DNA of 41,844 bases from Natronorubrum thiooxidans (lineage in GTDB: Archaea; Halobacteriota; Halobacteria; Halobacteriales; Natrialbaceae). The translations under genes and the position numbers were made by a program. Shown piece by piece: positions 25,446-35,252 of the stretch. A model generated the notes under the pieces. The model ran no database searches, had not been told where the DNA came from, and worked only from the letters and a program-made list of their open reading frames with translations. Numbering within the stretch: position 1 is the stretch's first letter; each line of letters opens with the position of its first letter. The stretch spans positions 1 through 41,844 of the forward strand of contig NZ_FTNR01000020.1 of NCBI RefSeq assembly GCF_900156475.1. The letters are read 5' to 3'.

Positions 25446-26329
25446 AACCAGCACAGTTCGAACAGCACGAACCCGAGACCGTCGAAGAGGCTGTAAGCCT
25501 GCTCGAGAGCTTAGACGACCGCGCGGTCCTCTCCGGCGGGCAGAGTATGGTCCCGATGCTCCGTTTCCGGCTTGCAGTGCCGGAGACGATCATCGATATC
25601 AACCGCATCGAGAGCCTCGACTATCTCGAGGAGGACGACGGCTGGCTCACAATCGGCGCGCTCGCGCGTCACGCGGACGTCGAACACTCCGAGCTGATCG
25701 CCGAGCACTACGGCAGCTTCGCCGACACGGCACCGCTGGTGGCGGACCCACAGATCCGAAATCGTGGGACAGTCGCCGGGGCGATCGCGCAGGCGGACCC
25801 GAAAGGCGACTGGGGCAGCGTCTTGCTCGCCCACGAGGGCGAGGTCGTCGCACAGGGCCCTGACGGCGAGCGAGTCATTCCGGCGGACGAGTTCTTCCTG
25901 CTGCCGTACGATACGACCCTCGACGAGAACGAACTGCTCACCGAGCTTCGGGTACCGACACCCGCGCCTCGAGAGGGCAGCGCCTACCACAAACTGAAAC
26001 GGAAGGTGGGTGACTACGCGATGGCCGGCTCGGCCGCACGGCTCGTCCTCGACGACGAGGGGCGAATCGAGCAGGCCGGCATCGGACTCACCGCTGTCGA
26101 CATCACGAACGTCCGGGCGACCGACGCCGAAGACCATCTCGAGGGCGAACGGCCAAGCAGCGAACTGTTCAAACGCGCCGGTGAGCTGGCGGCTGAACAA
26201 TCGAATCCCGAATCGGACGAACACGGCGATGTGGAGTACAAAGAACGAATGGTAAACGTCCTCACCCAGCGCGCACTCGGCGACGCCGCCGAACGCGCCG
26301 GACTGGTCAAACAGAGGGTATCACAGTGA
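25442..26329 (+). CDS. coxM: CO dehydrogenase medium subunit (FAD-binding)
   Basis: This is the flavoprotein subunit, 295 residues, that carries FAD between the iron-sulfur subunit and the acceptor. [16 protein letters not shown] near residue 29 is the first FAD loop, and [17 protein letters not shown] near 105 is the second. The C-terminal CO_deh_flav_C domain follows ([20 protein letters not shown]). The ATG overlaps the coxG stop and the TGA overlaps the GTG of coxS. Confidence 0.9.
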   Translation: MKPAQFEQHEPETVEEAVSLLESLDDRAVLSGGQSMVPMLRFRLAVPETIIDINRIESLDYLEEDDGWLTIGALARHADVEHSELIAEHYGSFADTAPLVADPQIRNRGTVAGAIAQADPKGDWGSVLLAHEGEVVAQGPDGERVIPADEFFLLPYDTTLDENELLTELRVPTPAPREGSAYHKLKRKVGDYAMAGSAARLVLDDEGRIEQAGIGLTAVDITNVRATDAEDHLEGERPSSELFKRAGELAAEQSNPESDEHGDVEYKERMVNVLTQRALGDAAERAGLVKQRVSQ

Positions 26330-26979
26330 CGAACACACGAGAGATCACGCTGACGGTCAACGGCACCGAACACACGATCGACGTCGAACCGCGCCAGTTG
26401 CTCGTCCACGCGATCAGAGAGGAGTTGGACATGACCGGCACACACATCGGCTGTGACACCGGCAACTGCGGGGCCTGTACGGTCCTCAAAGACGGGGAAC
26501 CAATCAAGTCCTGTCTCATGTTCGCGACCCAAGCCGACGGGAGCGAACTCATGACCGTCGAGGGGATGGAAGACCTCCCCGAAGCGCGCGGTGACTTGCA
26601 TCCGCTCCAGGAGGGCTTTCGCGAGGAACACGGTCTGCAGTGTGGTTACTGTACGCCCGGCATGCTGATGTCCGGGAAGGCGTTGCTCGACGAGAACCCG
26701 GACCCGAGCGAGGAAGAGATCCGCGAGGCGATCAGCGGCAACCTCTGTCGGTGTACCGGCTACCAGAACATCGTGCGCTCGATCGAGTACGCCGCGGAGG
26801 AACTCGAGGAGGTCGCGGCCGCCGACGGCGGCACGACCGTGGCGTCGGGGACAGACACCAGCAGCGCCGACGCGCCATCAGCATTCGACAGCGAGTTCGA
26901 CTGCGGCGTCGAAAACTGCTGTGGCGGCCCGACGACCGACCGCAACCACGACGCCGACACAGGCGGTGAGCACAAATGA
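26326..26979 (+). CDS. coxS: CO dehydrogenase small subunit (2Fe-2S) with Cys-rich tail
   Basis: This electron-transfer subunit has 217 residues. The ferredoxin-like domain binds one 2Fe-2S cluster with C43, C48, C51 and C63. The helical domain binds the second with C106, C109, C141 and C143. Usual CoxS ends near residue 160. Here an extra tail of about 55 residues is Ser/Asp-rich and holds [11 protein letters not shown] (C193, C198, C199). The start is GTG 26326, overlapping the coxM stop. The tail may be a lineage-specific maturation or anchoring element. Confidence 0.9.
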   Translation: MTNTREITLTVNGTEHTIDVEPRQLLVHAIREELDMTGTHIGCDTGNCGACTVLKDGEPIKSCLMFATQADGSELMTVEGMEDLPEARGDLHPLQEGFREEHGLQCGYCTPGMLMSGKALLDENPDPSEEEIREAISGNLCRCTGYQNIVRSIEYAAEELEEVAAADGGTTVASGTDTSSADAPSAFDSEFDCGVENCCGGPTTDRNHDADTGGEHK

Positions 26980-29459
26980 GCAGTGATTCAGAGCGATTCG
27001 CGGAGGCAGAAGACGGCGGTCCCCAGCCCGAAAAACACTGCGGCCACGGTCGCGGCGGGATGGGCGAAGACGTCAAACGAAAGGAAGACCAGCGATTCAT
27101 CACGGGGCGTGGCAACTACGTCGACGACATCAAGAAGCCGGACATGCTTCACTGTGAGATCGTTCGCAGCCCACACGCCCACGCCCGTATCGAGAACATC
27201 GACAAGTCTCGAGCACTGGACGTCGACGGCGTCGTCGCCGTCCTCACCGCGGATGACTTACGCGAGTACGATCTCGCGACGATGCCGACACTGATGGCCG
27301 ACACCCAGGACGTCTTGGTCAACGACAAGGTCAAGTTCCAGTCCCAGGAGGTCGCCGCCGTCATCGCAACCGATCGGTACACGGCCAAAGACGGCGCACA
27401 GAAGGTCGTCGTCGACTACGACGTGCTCGAGCCGGTGGTCGACGCCGAAGCGTCACTCGAGGACGACGCGCCGCTGATCAGAGACGATATCGAGGACAAA
27501 GAAGACAACCACTGTCTCGACTGGGAGACGGGCGACGAGGAGGCCACTGCAGAGGCCTTTGAGGAGGCTGATGTCACCGTCACAGAGGACATGCTCTACC
27601 AGCGACTGCATCCGGCTCCGATCGAGACCTGCGGTGCCGTCGGCGACTACGACCCCGGCAAGGACAAGCTGACGGTCCACATGACCTCGCAGGCACCCCA
27701 CATCCACCGAACCCTGTTCGCGCAGGTGTCGGGCATCCCCGAACACAAGATCCGGATCGTCAGCCCGGACGTTGGAGGTGGGTTCGGGAACAAGGTGCCG
27801 ATCTATCCCGGCTACGTCGTCGCCGCTGCGGCGTCGTACGTCTTGGAACAGCCGGTGAAGTGGGTAGAGGAGCGCTCGGAGAACATCCAGTCGACGGGGT
27901 TCGCCCGCGACTACGACATGACGGGCGAACTCGCCGCGACCGACGACGGCGAGATTCTGGCGGTTCGAACCGACGTGCTCGCGGACCACGGCGCGTACAA
28001 CGCCGTCGCCCAGCCGTCGAAGTTCCCCGCCGGATTCTTCAACATCTTCACGGGGTCGTACGATATCGACACGGCGTACGGCTCGCTGACCGCGGCGTAC
28101 ACCAACACCGCACCCGGCGGCGTCGCCTATCGGTGTTCGTTCCGCGTCACGGAAGCCGTCTACCTCATCGAACGAATGGTGAAAGTCCTCGCGGACGAAC
28201 TCGGGATGGACCCCGCCGAGATCCGCCGAAAGAACTTCATCCAGCCCGAGCAGTTCCCCTACGAGAGTTCGACCGGGTGGAACTACGACTCGGGTGACTA
28301 CGAGGGGGCACTGGACAAGGCCCTCGAGATGGCCGACTACGACCACTACCGCGAGGAACAACAGCGCCGGATCGACGAAGACGCCGACAAACTGCTCGGC
28401 ATCGGCATCTCCTCGTTCACCGAAGTCGTCGGGGCCGGCCCGGGCAAAACCTGTGACATCGCGGGTGTCGAGATGTTCGACTCCGCGGAGATCCGGGTCC
28501 ACCCGACCGGCAACGCGACGGTTCGGGTCGGCGTCCAGACACAGGGGCAGGGTCACGAAACCACGTTCGCCCAGATCGTCGCCGAGGAACTCGGCATGGA
28601 CGTCGAGGACATCACCGTCGAACACGGCGACACCGACACGGACCCGTACGGCCTCGGCACCTACGGCTCCCGGAGTACGCCCGTCGCCGGCGCGGCGGCC
28701 GCCGTCGCCTCACGGAAGGTTCGCGAGAAGGCCAAAGCCATCGCCGCGAACGAACTCGAGGCCGCCGAAGAAGACATCACCTGGGACCGCGAGAGCGGCG
28801 AGTTCCACGTCGCCGGCGCACCGGATCGGTCGGTCACAATCACCGAGATCGCCGCGGGCGCGTACATGAACCACCCCTCGAGCGAAGAGCCAGGTCTCGA
28901 GGCGGTCAACTACTACGACCCACCGGAAATGACGTATCCGTTCGGCTCCTACATCGTGATCGTGGAAGTCGACCGCGAAACCGGCGAGGTCGAGTTCGAG
29001 AAGTTCGTCGCCGTCGACGACTGCGGAAACCGCATCAACCCGATGATCATCGAGGGCCAGATCCACGGCGGCCTCGCCCAGGGGATCGGGACGGCGATGT
29101 TAGAGCACGTCACCTTCGACGACAACGGCAACGTCACCGGCGGTGACTTCATGAACTACCTGCTGCCGACGTCGATGGAGATCCCGAACTTCGAAACGGG
29201 CCACACCGTGACGCCGTCGCCCCACCACCCGATCGGAGCGAAAGGGGTCGGCGAGTCACCGACAGTCGGCTCGCCGCCGGCGATCGTCAACGCCGTCGTC
29301 GACGCGATGAGCCACGCCGGCATCACACACGTCGAGATGCCGATGACGCCCGACACCGTCTGGGCGAAACTCGACGAAGCGGGACTTGCGACCGACCCCG
29401 CCGACTCCATCTCACTCGAGTTCGAGGACCAATCGAGCGACACCACGGCCGACGACTGA
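26976..29459 (+). CDS. coxL: Form I aerobic CO dehydrogenase large subunit
   Basis: This is the molybdenum-copper catalytic subunit, 827 residues. AYRCSFR at residues 384-390 is the form I active-site loop, with Cys387 as the copper ligand; form II proteins have AYRGAGR here. The catalytic glutamate is E760 in GVGESP. GGGFGNK near 270 and QGQGHETTF near 527 bind the molybdopterin cytosine dinucleotide. The N-terminus has [17 protein letters not shown] after a short CGHG segment. It starts within the coxS stop (ATGA). The signature supports real CO oxidation, CO + H2O to CO2 with two electrons. Length is usual for the family. Confidence 0.95.
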   Translation: MSSDSERFAEAEDGGPQPEKHCGHGRGGMGEDVKRKEDQRFITGRGNYVDDIKKPDMLHCEIVRSPHAHARIENIDKSRALDVDGVVAVLTADDLREYDLATMPTLMADTQDVLVNDKVKFQSQEVAAVIATDRYTAKDGAQKVVVDYDVLEPVVDAEASLEDDAPLIRDDIEDKEDNHCLDWETGDEEATAEAFEEADVTVTEDMLYQRLHPAPIETCGAVGDYDPGKDKLTVHMTSQAPHIHRTLFAQVSGIPEHKIRIVSPDVGGGFGNKVPIYPGYVVAAAASYVLEQPVKWVEERSENIQSTGFARDYDMTGELAATDDGEILAVRTDVLADHGAYNAVAQPSKFPAGFFNIFTGSYDIDTAYGSLTAAYTNTAPGGVAYRCSFRVTEAVYLIERMVKVLADELGMDPAEIRRKNFIQPEQFPYESSTGWNYDSGDYEGALDKALEMADYDHYREEQQRRIDEDADKLLGIGISSFTEVVGAGPGKTCDIAGVEMFDSAEIRVHPTGNATVRVGVQTQGQGHETTFAQIVAEELGMDVEDITVEHGDTDTDPYGLGTYGSRSTPVAGAAAAVASRKVREKAKAIAANELEAAEEDITWDRESGEFHVAGAPDRSVTITEIAAGAYMNHPSSEEPGLEAVNYYDPPEMTYPFGSYIVIVEVDRETGEVEFEKFVAVDDCGNRINPMIIEGQIHGGLAQGIGTAMLEHVTFDDNGNVTGGDFMNYLLPTSMEIPNFETGHTVTPSPHHPIGAKGVGESPTVGSPPAIVNAVVDAMSHAGITHVEMPMTPDTVWAKLDEAGLATDPADSISLEFEDQSSDTTADD

Positions 29460-29489
29460 TCACACCGTGTTCACTGTCTACCCACCGAC

Positions 29490-30596
29490 ATGACACCAGA
29501 CACAGCATCCGACGCCGATCTCGCGGCACGCGAGCGAGCGCTGCAAGCGCGTGAGGAACCGTACGCACAGGCGACTGTCGTCCGCCGTGAGCCACCAGTG
29601 TCTGCCACCGTCGGCGATCGGGCGCTCGTGACCGCCGACGGCGAGTTGCACGGCTGGATCGGTGGCATCTCCTGTGCGCAATCGCGCGTGGCCGACGAGG
29701 CCCAAGCCGCCATCGCCGACGGCGAGCCGCGGCTGATCGGCATCGCCCCCGATCCCGACGCGATCGACCGGCCCGGCCTCGAGGCGTTCCCGATGCAGTG
29801 TCACAGTCAGGGCACCCTCGAGGTGTTCATCGACCCTGTGCGTCCGACGACACGGCTGCTCGTTGTGGGCGGGTCGCCGATCGCCCACTCGCTGGTCAGG
29901 CTGGCAAGCGAACTCGACGTCGAGATGACGCTCGTCGATCCCGACGGAGCCGACGCCGATATTCCGTCGGAGACGACCGTTTTGACGACACTCGAGTCCG
30001 AGGAAATCGCCGAGGCGGTCGGTAGCGAGCCGTTGGTCGTCGTCGCCTCGATGGGCGAGTACGACGCCCGCGGCGTCGCCGCCGGCGTCCTCGCCGAGGC
30101 ACCCTACATCGGCCTCGTGGCGAGTACGACGCGCGCACCGGAGACCGTCGACCGTGTTGCCGGACTCCTCGAGGTGGAGCCGGACACCGTTGGCGACGCG
30201 GTCACGAGTCCGGCTGGGATCGACATTTCGGCCTCGAGCGCGCCAGAGATTGCGACGAGCCTGCTCGCCGAGCTGGTCGCCGTGCGGGCAACCACCGGTC
30301 GCGCGCCCACAGCACGCGCCGAACCCAACGACACAGCGACCGCGGAGGGCTCGTGTTGTGCCGGAGGCAGCGACGAGGACGAGTCGACGGCAGCGCCCCC
30401 AGCCACGAGCGAAACAGACGACGGGGCAGCCGTTGATCCCGTCTGTGACATGACGGTCGATCCGGACGAGGCACCGAGTGTCACCCACCAGGGAACGACG
30501 TACTACTTTTGTTGTCACGGCTGTGCCGACTCCTTTCGAACCGATCCCGACGAGTATCTCGAGGTAACCACAACCGAAACGATGAACTCAGTATGA
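29490..30596 (+). CDS. XdhC/CoxI-family maturation protein fused to a YHS domain
   Basis: This protein has 368 residues. The N-terminal XdhC/CoxI domain (residues 10-115) includes GWIGGISCAQSRV. A Rossmann domain follows (RLLVVGGSPIAHSLVRLASEL, about 125-245). A linker with SCCAGG leads to a C-terminal YHS domain (about 315-360: VDPVCDMTVD, then YYFCCHGCADSF). XdhC proteins help insert sulfurated Mo cofactor. YHS domains bind metal and occur in copper-handling proteins. The Mo-Cu active site of CODH needs a copper, so copper or sulfur delivery is a sensible inference. It follows coxL by 30 bases. Confidence 0.85.
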   Translation: MTPDTASDADLAARERALQAREEPYAQATVVRREPPVSATVGDRALVTADGELHGWIGGISCAQSRVADEAQAAIADGEPRLIGIAPDPDAIDRPGLEAFPMQCHSQGTLEVFIDPVRPTTRLLVVGGSPIAHSLVRLASELDVEMTLVDPDGADADIPSETTVLTTLESEEIAEAVGSEPLVVVASMGEYDARGVAAGVLAEAPYIGLVASTTRAPETVDRVAGLLEVEPDTVGDAVTSPAGIDISASSAPEIATSLLAELVAVRATTGRAPTARAEPNDTATAEGSCCAGGSDEDESTAAPPATSETDDGAAVDPVCDMTVDPDEAPSVTHQGTTYYFCCHGCADSFRTDPDEYLEVTTTETMNSV

Positions 30597-31570
30597 CAGG
30601 AGAGACGTCGGGGATAGCCCTCGAGTCAATTGATGAGGCGACGCTTCGCAAGCGATTCAAGGCGCAAAACTACGTCGCGGACGACCGCGTTGTCACGACC
30701 GTCCAGCTCGCGTTACAGCTCGGCCGGCCGCTCCTCGTCGAGGGCGCACCTGGCAGCGGGAAGACCGAACTGGGGAAGGTCCTCGCCGATGGGTTCGACA
30801 CGGAGCTGATCCGCCTCCAGTGTTACGAAGGGCTGACCGCCGAGAACGCCCTCTACGAGTGGAACTACACGAAACAGCTCCTCGCCGTGCAGTCGAACGA
30901 GGGGACGGTCACCGGCAGCTCCGGCTCCGAATCCGCGGACGCCGCAGGGACACACTCCGTCTTCGACGACGAGTATCTGCTTGAGCGCCCGCTGTTGCGT
31001 GCGCTGAGGGCCGGCGGCGATCGATCGCCGGTCTTGCTGATCGACGAGATCGACCGCGCCGACGAGGCGTTCGAGGCGTTCCTGCTCGAGTTGCTGTCGG
31101 AGTATCAGGTGTCGATTCCGGAACTGGGGACCGTCCGCGCCGAGAACCCGCCGATCGTCATCCTCACGTCGAACCGCACCCGCGGACTCAGCGACGCGCT
31201 CAAGCGGCGCTGTCTCTACCTCCACGTCGAGCCGCCGTCGTTCGAGACGGAGTACGAGATCGTCTCCCGTAAGGTCCCCGAACTCGACGCGGCCATCGCG
31301 GCCGAGGTCTGTGCCGTCGTCGAACGCCTCCGCGAGGAGTCGTTCCTCAAACGGCCGGGTGTCGCCGAGACGCTCGACTGGGCGCGGGCGGTCGCGATGC
31401 TTCGAGCCGACGGCAGCGACGAGCCGCTGTCGACCGACGAGATCGAACGGACGATCGGCTGTCTCCTCAAGGAAGTCGAAGACGTCACTCGCGTCGACAC
31501 CGCGTTGCTCGAACAGCTCCACGCGGCCGCCGCCGCGGCCGACGAGCGACTCGACCCGACCGACAGATGA
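30593..31570 (+). CDS. coxD: MoxR-type AAA+ ATPase CoxD
   Basis: This AAA+ chaperone has 325 residues. GAPGSGKT at residues 51-58 is Walker A. LLIDEIDRADEAF near 147 is Walker B. ILTSNRTRGLSDALKRRC holds sensor 1 and the arginine finger. CoxD assists assembly of the copper-sulfur part of the CODH active site together with the VWA protein CoxE. The start ATGA overlaps the XdhC-YHS stop. The longer frame from 30509 is rejected because it crosses the preceding gene. Confidence 0.9.
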   Translation: MTGETSGIALESIDEATLRKRFKAQNYVADDRVVTTVQLALQLGRPLLVEGAPGSGKTELGKVLADGFDTELIRLQCYEGLTAENALYEWNYTKQLLAVQSNEGTVTGSSGSESADAAGTHSVFDDEYLLERPLLRALRAGGDRSPVLLIDEIDRADEAFEAFLLELLSEYQVSIPELGTVRAENPPIVILTSNRTRGLSDALKRRCLYLHVEPPSFETEYEIVSRKVPELDAAIAAEVCAVVERLREESFLKRPGVAETLDWARAVAMLRADGSDEPLSTDEIERTIGCLLKEVEDVTRVDTALLEQLHAAAAAADERLDPTDR

Positions 31571-33018
31571 CGCCACGCGAAACCCCGTCAGAGGATGCTA
31601 CCGAAGCCGATCGCGCTCGAGGCGACAGTGATAACGGCGACCGTAGCGGGCTCGACCAGCCGACAGGACTCCACACCGTTCCCGATTTCGAGGCCGCACG
31701 TACGCACGTCCTGACGGAGCTCGTTCGGTTCACCGACGACCTTCGGCGGGCAGGCGTCGACGTGCCAGCGACTGGGACACTCGAGGGGGCACGAGCGCTC
31801 GCCGTGGTCGGGTTCGCCGACCGCGAACCCGCCGCGGACGCGCTGCGGGCGACGCTGCTCTCCGAGGCGGCCGACCGCGAGGCGTTCGACGAGGAGTTTC
31901 CCACGTTCTGGCACCGGCTGCGGACCGGGCTTGATCGCATCGCGACCTACGAGGGGACGGGCACACCGGACGACGACGAGTCGGAGCCAGCAGGGTCCGT
32001 CGCACTCGAGGGCGAGGCGTCCGAACCACTGTCCGACACGGAGCCGCCGTCGCTTGAGGACGGCAACGGAGACGACTCGGAGCGCGCCGAGGTGCGACTG
32101 AAGACTGGTCGTCGCCACGCCTCAGGTGAGCGTCCGGTCGACGACGATGACGGCGACAGCGACGCCGTGCGCCGGTACAGTGCCGTCGGCGGGCGCGAAC
32201 GCGTGGCGGCAACGCCAGCGTCGCTGACGGACGCCGACCGCGACGCGATCGACCGGTTCGTGGACGCGCTGGCGACCGTCCCCGGTCGACGGACCCAACA
32301 GGCCACCGCCGGCGAGCGGATCGACGCACGCCGGGCGCTCCGGGCGAGCCTCGGGACCGGAGGTGCTGCGATGGAGTTGCCCGCCCGGGAACGGGTCCCG
32401 AGCGAACTACACTGCTGTCTACTGATCGACGTCAGCGGCTCCGTGTTGGATACGGTCGACCGCGACACGCTCCTTGCCGTCGCGGAACGACTCCAGACCG
32501 TTGCCCGCCGGAGTTTGGTCTTCCTGTTCGATACCGACCTCGTCGACGCGACCAAGCAGTTCGAGCGCGCTGGCGGTGATCCAGCCACGGCCCTTCGCGC
32601 AGCCGAAATCTCGTGGGGCGGCGGCACGCAGATCGGCGACGCGTTCGAAACGCTGCGGCACCAGCACCGCGACGCGGTGGACCGCCGAACCGTCGTCGTC
32701 GTGATCAGCGACGGGCTCGACGTCGGTGAGCAGTCGGTCCTCGAGGAACAGATCACCTGGCTCGCCCGACGAACCGCGGCGGTGCTCTGGCTCAACCCGC
32801 TCGCCGTCGCGTCGACGTACGAGCCACGGACGCGGGGGATGGAAACCTGTCTGCCGTACGTCGACGGCCTCTTTGGCTTCGCGGAACCGACCGATCTGGC
32901 CGAGATCGCCCGCCAACTCGAGCGCCGCGGGCTGGATGGACCGATTGGCTACGAGTACGATCCGCGCCGACAGCAGCCGACGGACACCACCGCTGCAGCC
33001 GAGGAGGACCACGAATGA
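31567..33018 (+). CDS. coxE: VWA-domain protein CoxE
   Basis: This 483-residue protein has a helical N-terminal region (VPDFEAARTHVLTELVRFTD), a long acidic linker (about residues 130-210) and a C-terminal von Willebrand A domain with the metal-binding MIDAS motif LLIDVSGSV (D288, S290, S292). CoxE works with the CoxD ATPase in maturing the CODH active site. The acidic linker makes it longer than the usual bacterial CoxE of about 400 residues. It overlaps coxD by four bases and the next gene by four. Confidence 0.88.
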   Translation: MTPRETPSEDATEADRARGDSDNGDRSGLDQPTGLHTVPDFEAARTHVLTELVRFTDDLRRAGVDVPATGTLEGARALAVVGFADREPAADALRATLLSEAADREAFDEEFPTFWHRLRTGLDRIATYEGTGTPDDDESEPAGSVALEGEASEPLSDTEPPSLEDGNGDDSERAEVRLKTGRRHASGERPVDDDDGDSDAVRRYSAVGGRERVAATPASLTDADRDAIDRFVDALATVPGRRTQQATAGERIDARRALRASLGTGGAAMELPARERVPSELHCCLLIDVSGSVLDTVDRDTLLAVAERLQTVARRSLVFLFDTDLVDATKQFERAGGDPATALRAAEISWGGGTQIGDAFETLRHQHRDAVDRRTVVVVISDGLDVGEQSVLEEQITWLARRTAAVLWLNPLAVASTYEPRTRGMETCLPYVDGLFGFAEPTDLAEIARQLERRGLDGPIGYEYDPRRQQPTDTTAAAEEDHE

Positions 33019-33926
33019 GCGGCGCGATCCTCCCGGCTGTCGTCGACCGACTCCGCAAGCACGGAGCCACGGACGGGGCGACGCTGGAACGGGTCACGGT
33101 CGGGCGGTCGACGGTTATGGTTGAACTGGCTGGCGTGGAAGGCGAATTCGACGATACGCCGCGGGGACGCGAGAATCGATCGACCGCCGGCCTCGCCCAC
33201 CGCCCGCCGGGGGACGTGCCACCAACGGCCGGTCTCGACCTCGAGACGCTGCTCGAGTGGGCGGGGCAGTCACCCGTCGATTCGTCGATGGCACAGGATG
33301 GTGACGCCGGCTCGAGAACGGACGCTACAACGCTCGAGATCGCCCTCGGCGTCGCCGCCGTCAACGCGCTGTCGGCCCCGTTCGTCGAGTGGCAGACGGG
33401 TGATCCGATGGCGCTGCTCGACTCGAGCGTCGACACGATCGCGACCGTCGGGCTCTTTCGCCCCGCGTTTCGAAAATTTGCCGACGTCGACGTGCGCGTG
33501 ATCGAACGCGCGCCCGTCGGCGACGTGTCGACGCCCGACGGCGTTACCGTCACGACGCATCGCCCGACCGACGCGGCCGCCGCGATGGCGGATGCCGAGG
33601 TCGTTTTCATAACCGGTTCGACGCTCGTCTACGGCGGCCTCGAGCAGTATCTCGAGGCCGCGCCCGAGACGGCGACGGTCGTCCTGATCGGGGCGACTGC
33701 ATCCTTCCTCCCCGAACCTGCGTTTGCGGCCGGCGCGACCGTCGTCGCCGGCGCGTCGGTGACCGATCCTGGCCGGGTTCGCGAGGCCGTTCGAGCCAAC
33801 GCGTGCGGAACTGAGTTACACGAGGCCGGCGTAGAAAAGGGATACACAGTGACTGACAGCCCCACTGGTCCGGGTCGGGGCCTGGGACTGTCACAATCGG
33901 ACCGAGACGAACCGAGAGACGACTGA
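33015..33926 (+). CDS. DUF364-type protein in the cox operon
   Basis: This 303-residue protein has the DUF4213/DUF364 layout. The N-terminal part starts AILPAVVDRLRKHGATDG. The C-terminal part has a Rossmann-like core with VGLFRPAFRKFADVDV, VVFITGSTLVYGGLEQYL and IGATASFLPEPAFAAG. Related proteins are linked to metal chelation or molybdate uptake from structure and context. Its place between coxE and an XdhC gene suggests a metal-related job in CODH maturation. It overlaps coxE by four bases. Confidence 0.75.
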   Translation: MSGAILPAVVDRLRKHGATDGATLERVTVGRSTVMVELAGVEGEFDDTPRGRENRSTAGLAHRPPGDVPPTAGLDLETLLEWAGQSPVDSSMAQDGDAGSRTDATTLEIALGVAAVNALSAPFVEWQTGDPMALLDSSVDTIATVGLFRPAFRKFADVDVRVIERAPVGDVSTPDGVTVTTHRPTDAAAAMADAEVVFITGSTLVYGGLEQYLEAAPETATVVLIGATASFLPEPAFAAGATVVAGASVTDPGRVREAVRANACGTELHEAGVEKGYTVTDSPTGPGRGLGLSQSDRDEPRDD

Positions 33927-33944
33927 GTTCGACTAATAAAACTG

Positions 33945-35102
33945 ATGACACGAAACAACTGGAGTGTACCGGAGACCGAAGTATTACAGCGCGTCCACGA
34001 GCGACTCGACGCCGACAGTGCGGACGTCCTCGCGACGATCGTCGACGTCGAGGGGAACGCCTACCGACGGCCGGGTGCGAAGATGCTCCTCGACGAAGCG
34101 GGCGACGGCGTCGGCTCCATCACCGCCGGCTGTCTCGAGGACGACCTGCTCGCGGCGGCCCAGTCGGTCCGCGAGGACGGCCAGCCGGAGCTGCTCACGT
34201 ACGATCTGATGGACGACGAGGACGACGTCTGGGGCCTCGGCGTCGGCTGCAACGGGATCATCGACGTCCTGCTCGAGCCCCTGACCGAGACGTATCGCCC
34301 GGCCGTCGAGGCGTTTGCCGACGGCCGAAACGTGGCCGTGCTCACCGTGCTCGAGGACAGCAAGGGGGCGCTCGACCGGGGCGATCGCGCGTACTATCAC
34401 CCGGGTGACGGGGGGCTGACGACACCGGACGGTGAGCCAGCACCGGCCTGGCCAGACGAACTCGCCGATCCTGCGAAAGATCTCGCCGAGCGCGGACGGG
34501 CCGACACGATCGAACTTGACAGCCAGGACCGCCGTCTCGCGGTGTTCATCGACGGGCTCGCTGCCCCGACGGAGTTGGTCATCTTCGGCTCCGGCCACGA
34601 CGTGGGGCCGGTCACCGAGCTGGCCGCGAAAAACGACTTCCGCGTGACCGTGGTTGGCTTCCGCGGGAGCGTCGACCTCGAGGACCGGTTTCCGGACGCT
34701 GACGATACGCTAACCACCTCGCCGGCGGCCGTCGACGACGATCTCGAGTTAGGCGACCGCACCTACGCGGTCGTCATGACACACAACTTCATCGACGACC
34801 GGCTGACCGTCGAGCAGTTGCTGGACGCGTCCGTCGGGTATATCGGTCTGATGGGGCCACACAAGCGCTTCGAGAAGATGCTCGCGGAGTTCGAGGACGA
34901 GGGCCGGTCGTTCGACGACGAGACGCTGGCGTCGCTGTATACCCCGATCGGACTCGACCTCGGCGGTGGGTCGCCCTACCAGATCGCCCACAGCATCGTT
35001 GCGGAGATCCTGGCGGTCTCCAACGATCGAACGCCGCGCCATCTGCGAACCCGAGAGGGCCACATTCACGACCGAATCACCGTGGACTCGCCACCGCAGT
35101 AG
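33945..35102 (+). CDS. coxF: XdhC/CoxF-type Mo-cofactor insertion protein
   Basis: This protein has 385 residues. The XdhC/CoxI domain is at residues 10-105 (SITAGCLEDDLLAAA, then WGLGVGCNGIIDVL). The XdhC Rossmann domain is at about 200-360 (LVIFGSGHDVGPVTELAA, then VMTHNFIDDRLTVEQLL, then YIGLMGPHKRFEKML). These proteins bind and protect Mo cofactor before insertion. It is the second XdhC-family gene in the operon and, unlike the first, has no YHS domain. It lies 18 bases after the DUF364 gene. Confidence 0.85.
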   Translation: MTRNNWSVPETEVLQRVHERLDADSADVLATIVDVEGNAYRRPGAKMLLDEAGDGVGSITAGCLEDDLLAAAQSVREDGQPELLTYDLMDDEDDVWGLGVGCNGIIDVLLEPLTETYRPAVEAFADGRNVAVLTVLEDSKGALDRGDRAYYHPGDGGLTTPDGEPAPAWPDELADPAKDLAERGRADTIELDSQDRRLAVFIDGLAAPTELVIFGSGHDVGPVTELAAKNDFRVTVVGFRGSVDLEDRFPDADDTLTTSPAAVDDDLELGDRTYAVVMTHNFIDDRLTVEQLLDASVGYIGLMGPHKRFEKMLAEFEDEGRSFDDETLASLYTPIGLDLGGGSPYQIAHSIVAEILAVSNDRTPRHLRTREGHIHDRITVDSPPQ

Positions 35103-35252
35103 CGCCCCATCGTAGATGGACGACTGTCAGTCAGTGCCGGTGCACCCACGACCGTCCTGCGCGTCCCGGGAACTCGGGACAGCAGACCGATTCAGTGTCA
35201 ATTGGCGGCAGAAACCTTCAAGAACGATGAGTGTGAGATCAAGACAGATTCG

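Noticed and set aside
27453-28625. A 390-codon ORF antisense to coxL
   Set aside because: It is a shadow of coxL, with no recognisable motif.
26976-29459. Form II (CoxL-like, non-CO) molybdenum hydroxylase
   Set aside because: The active-site loop is AYRCSFR, not AYRGAGR.
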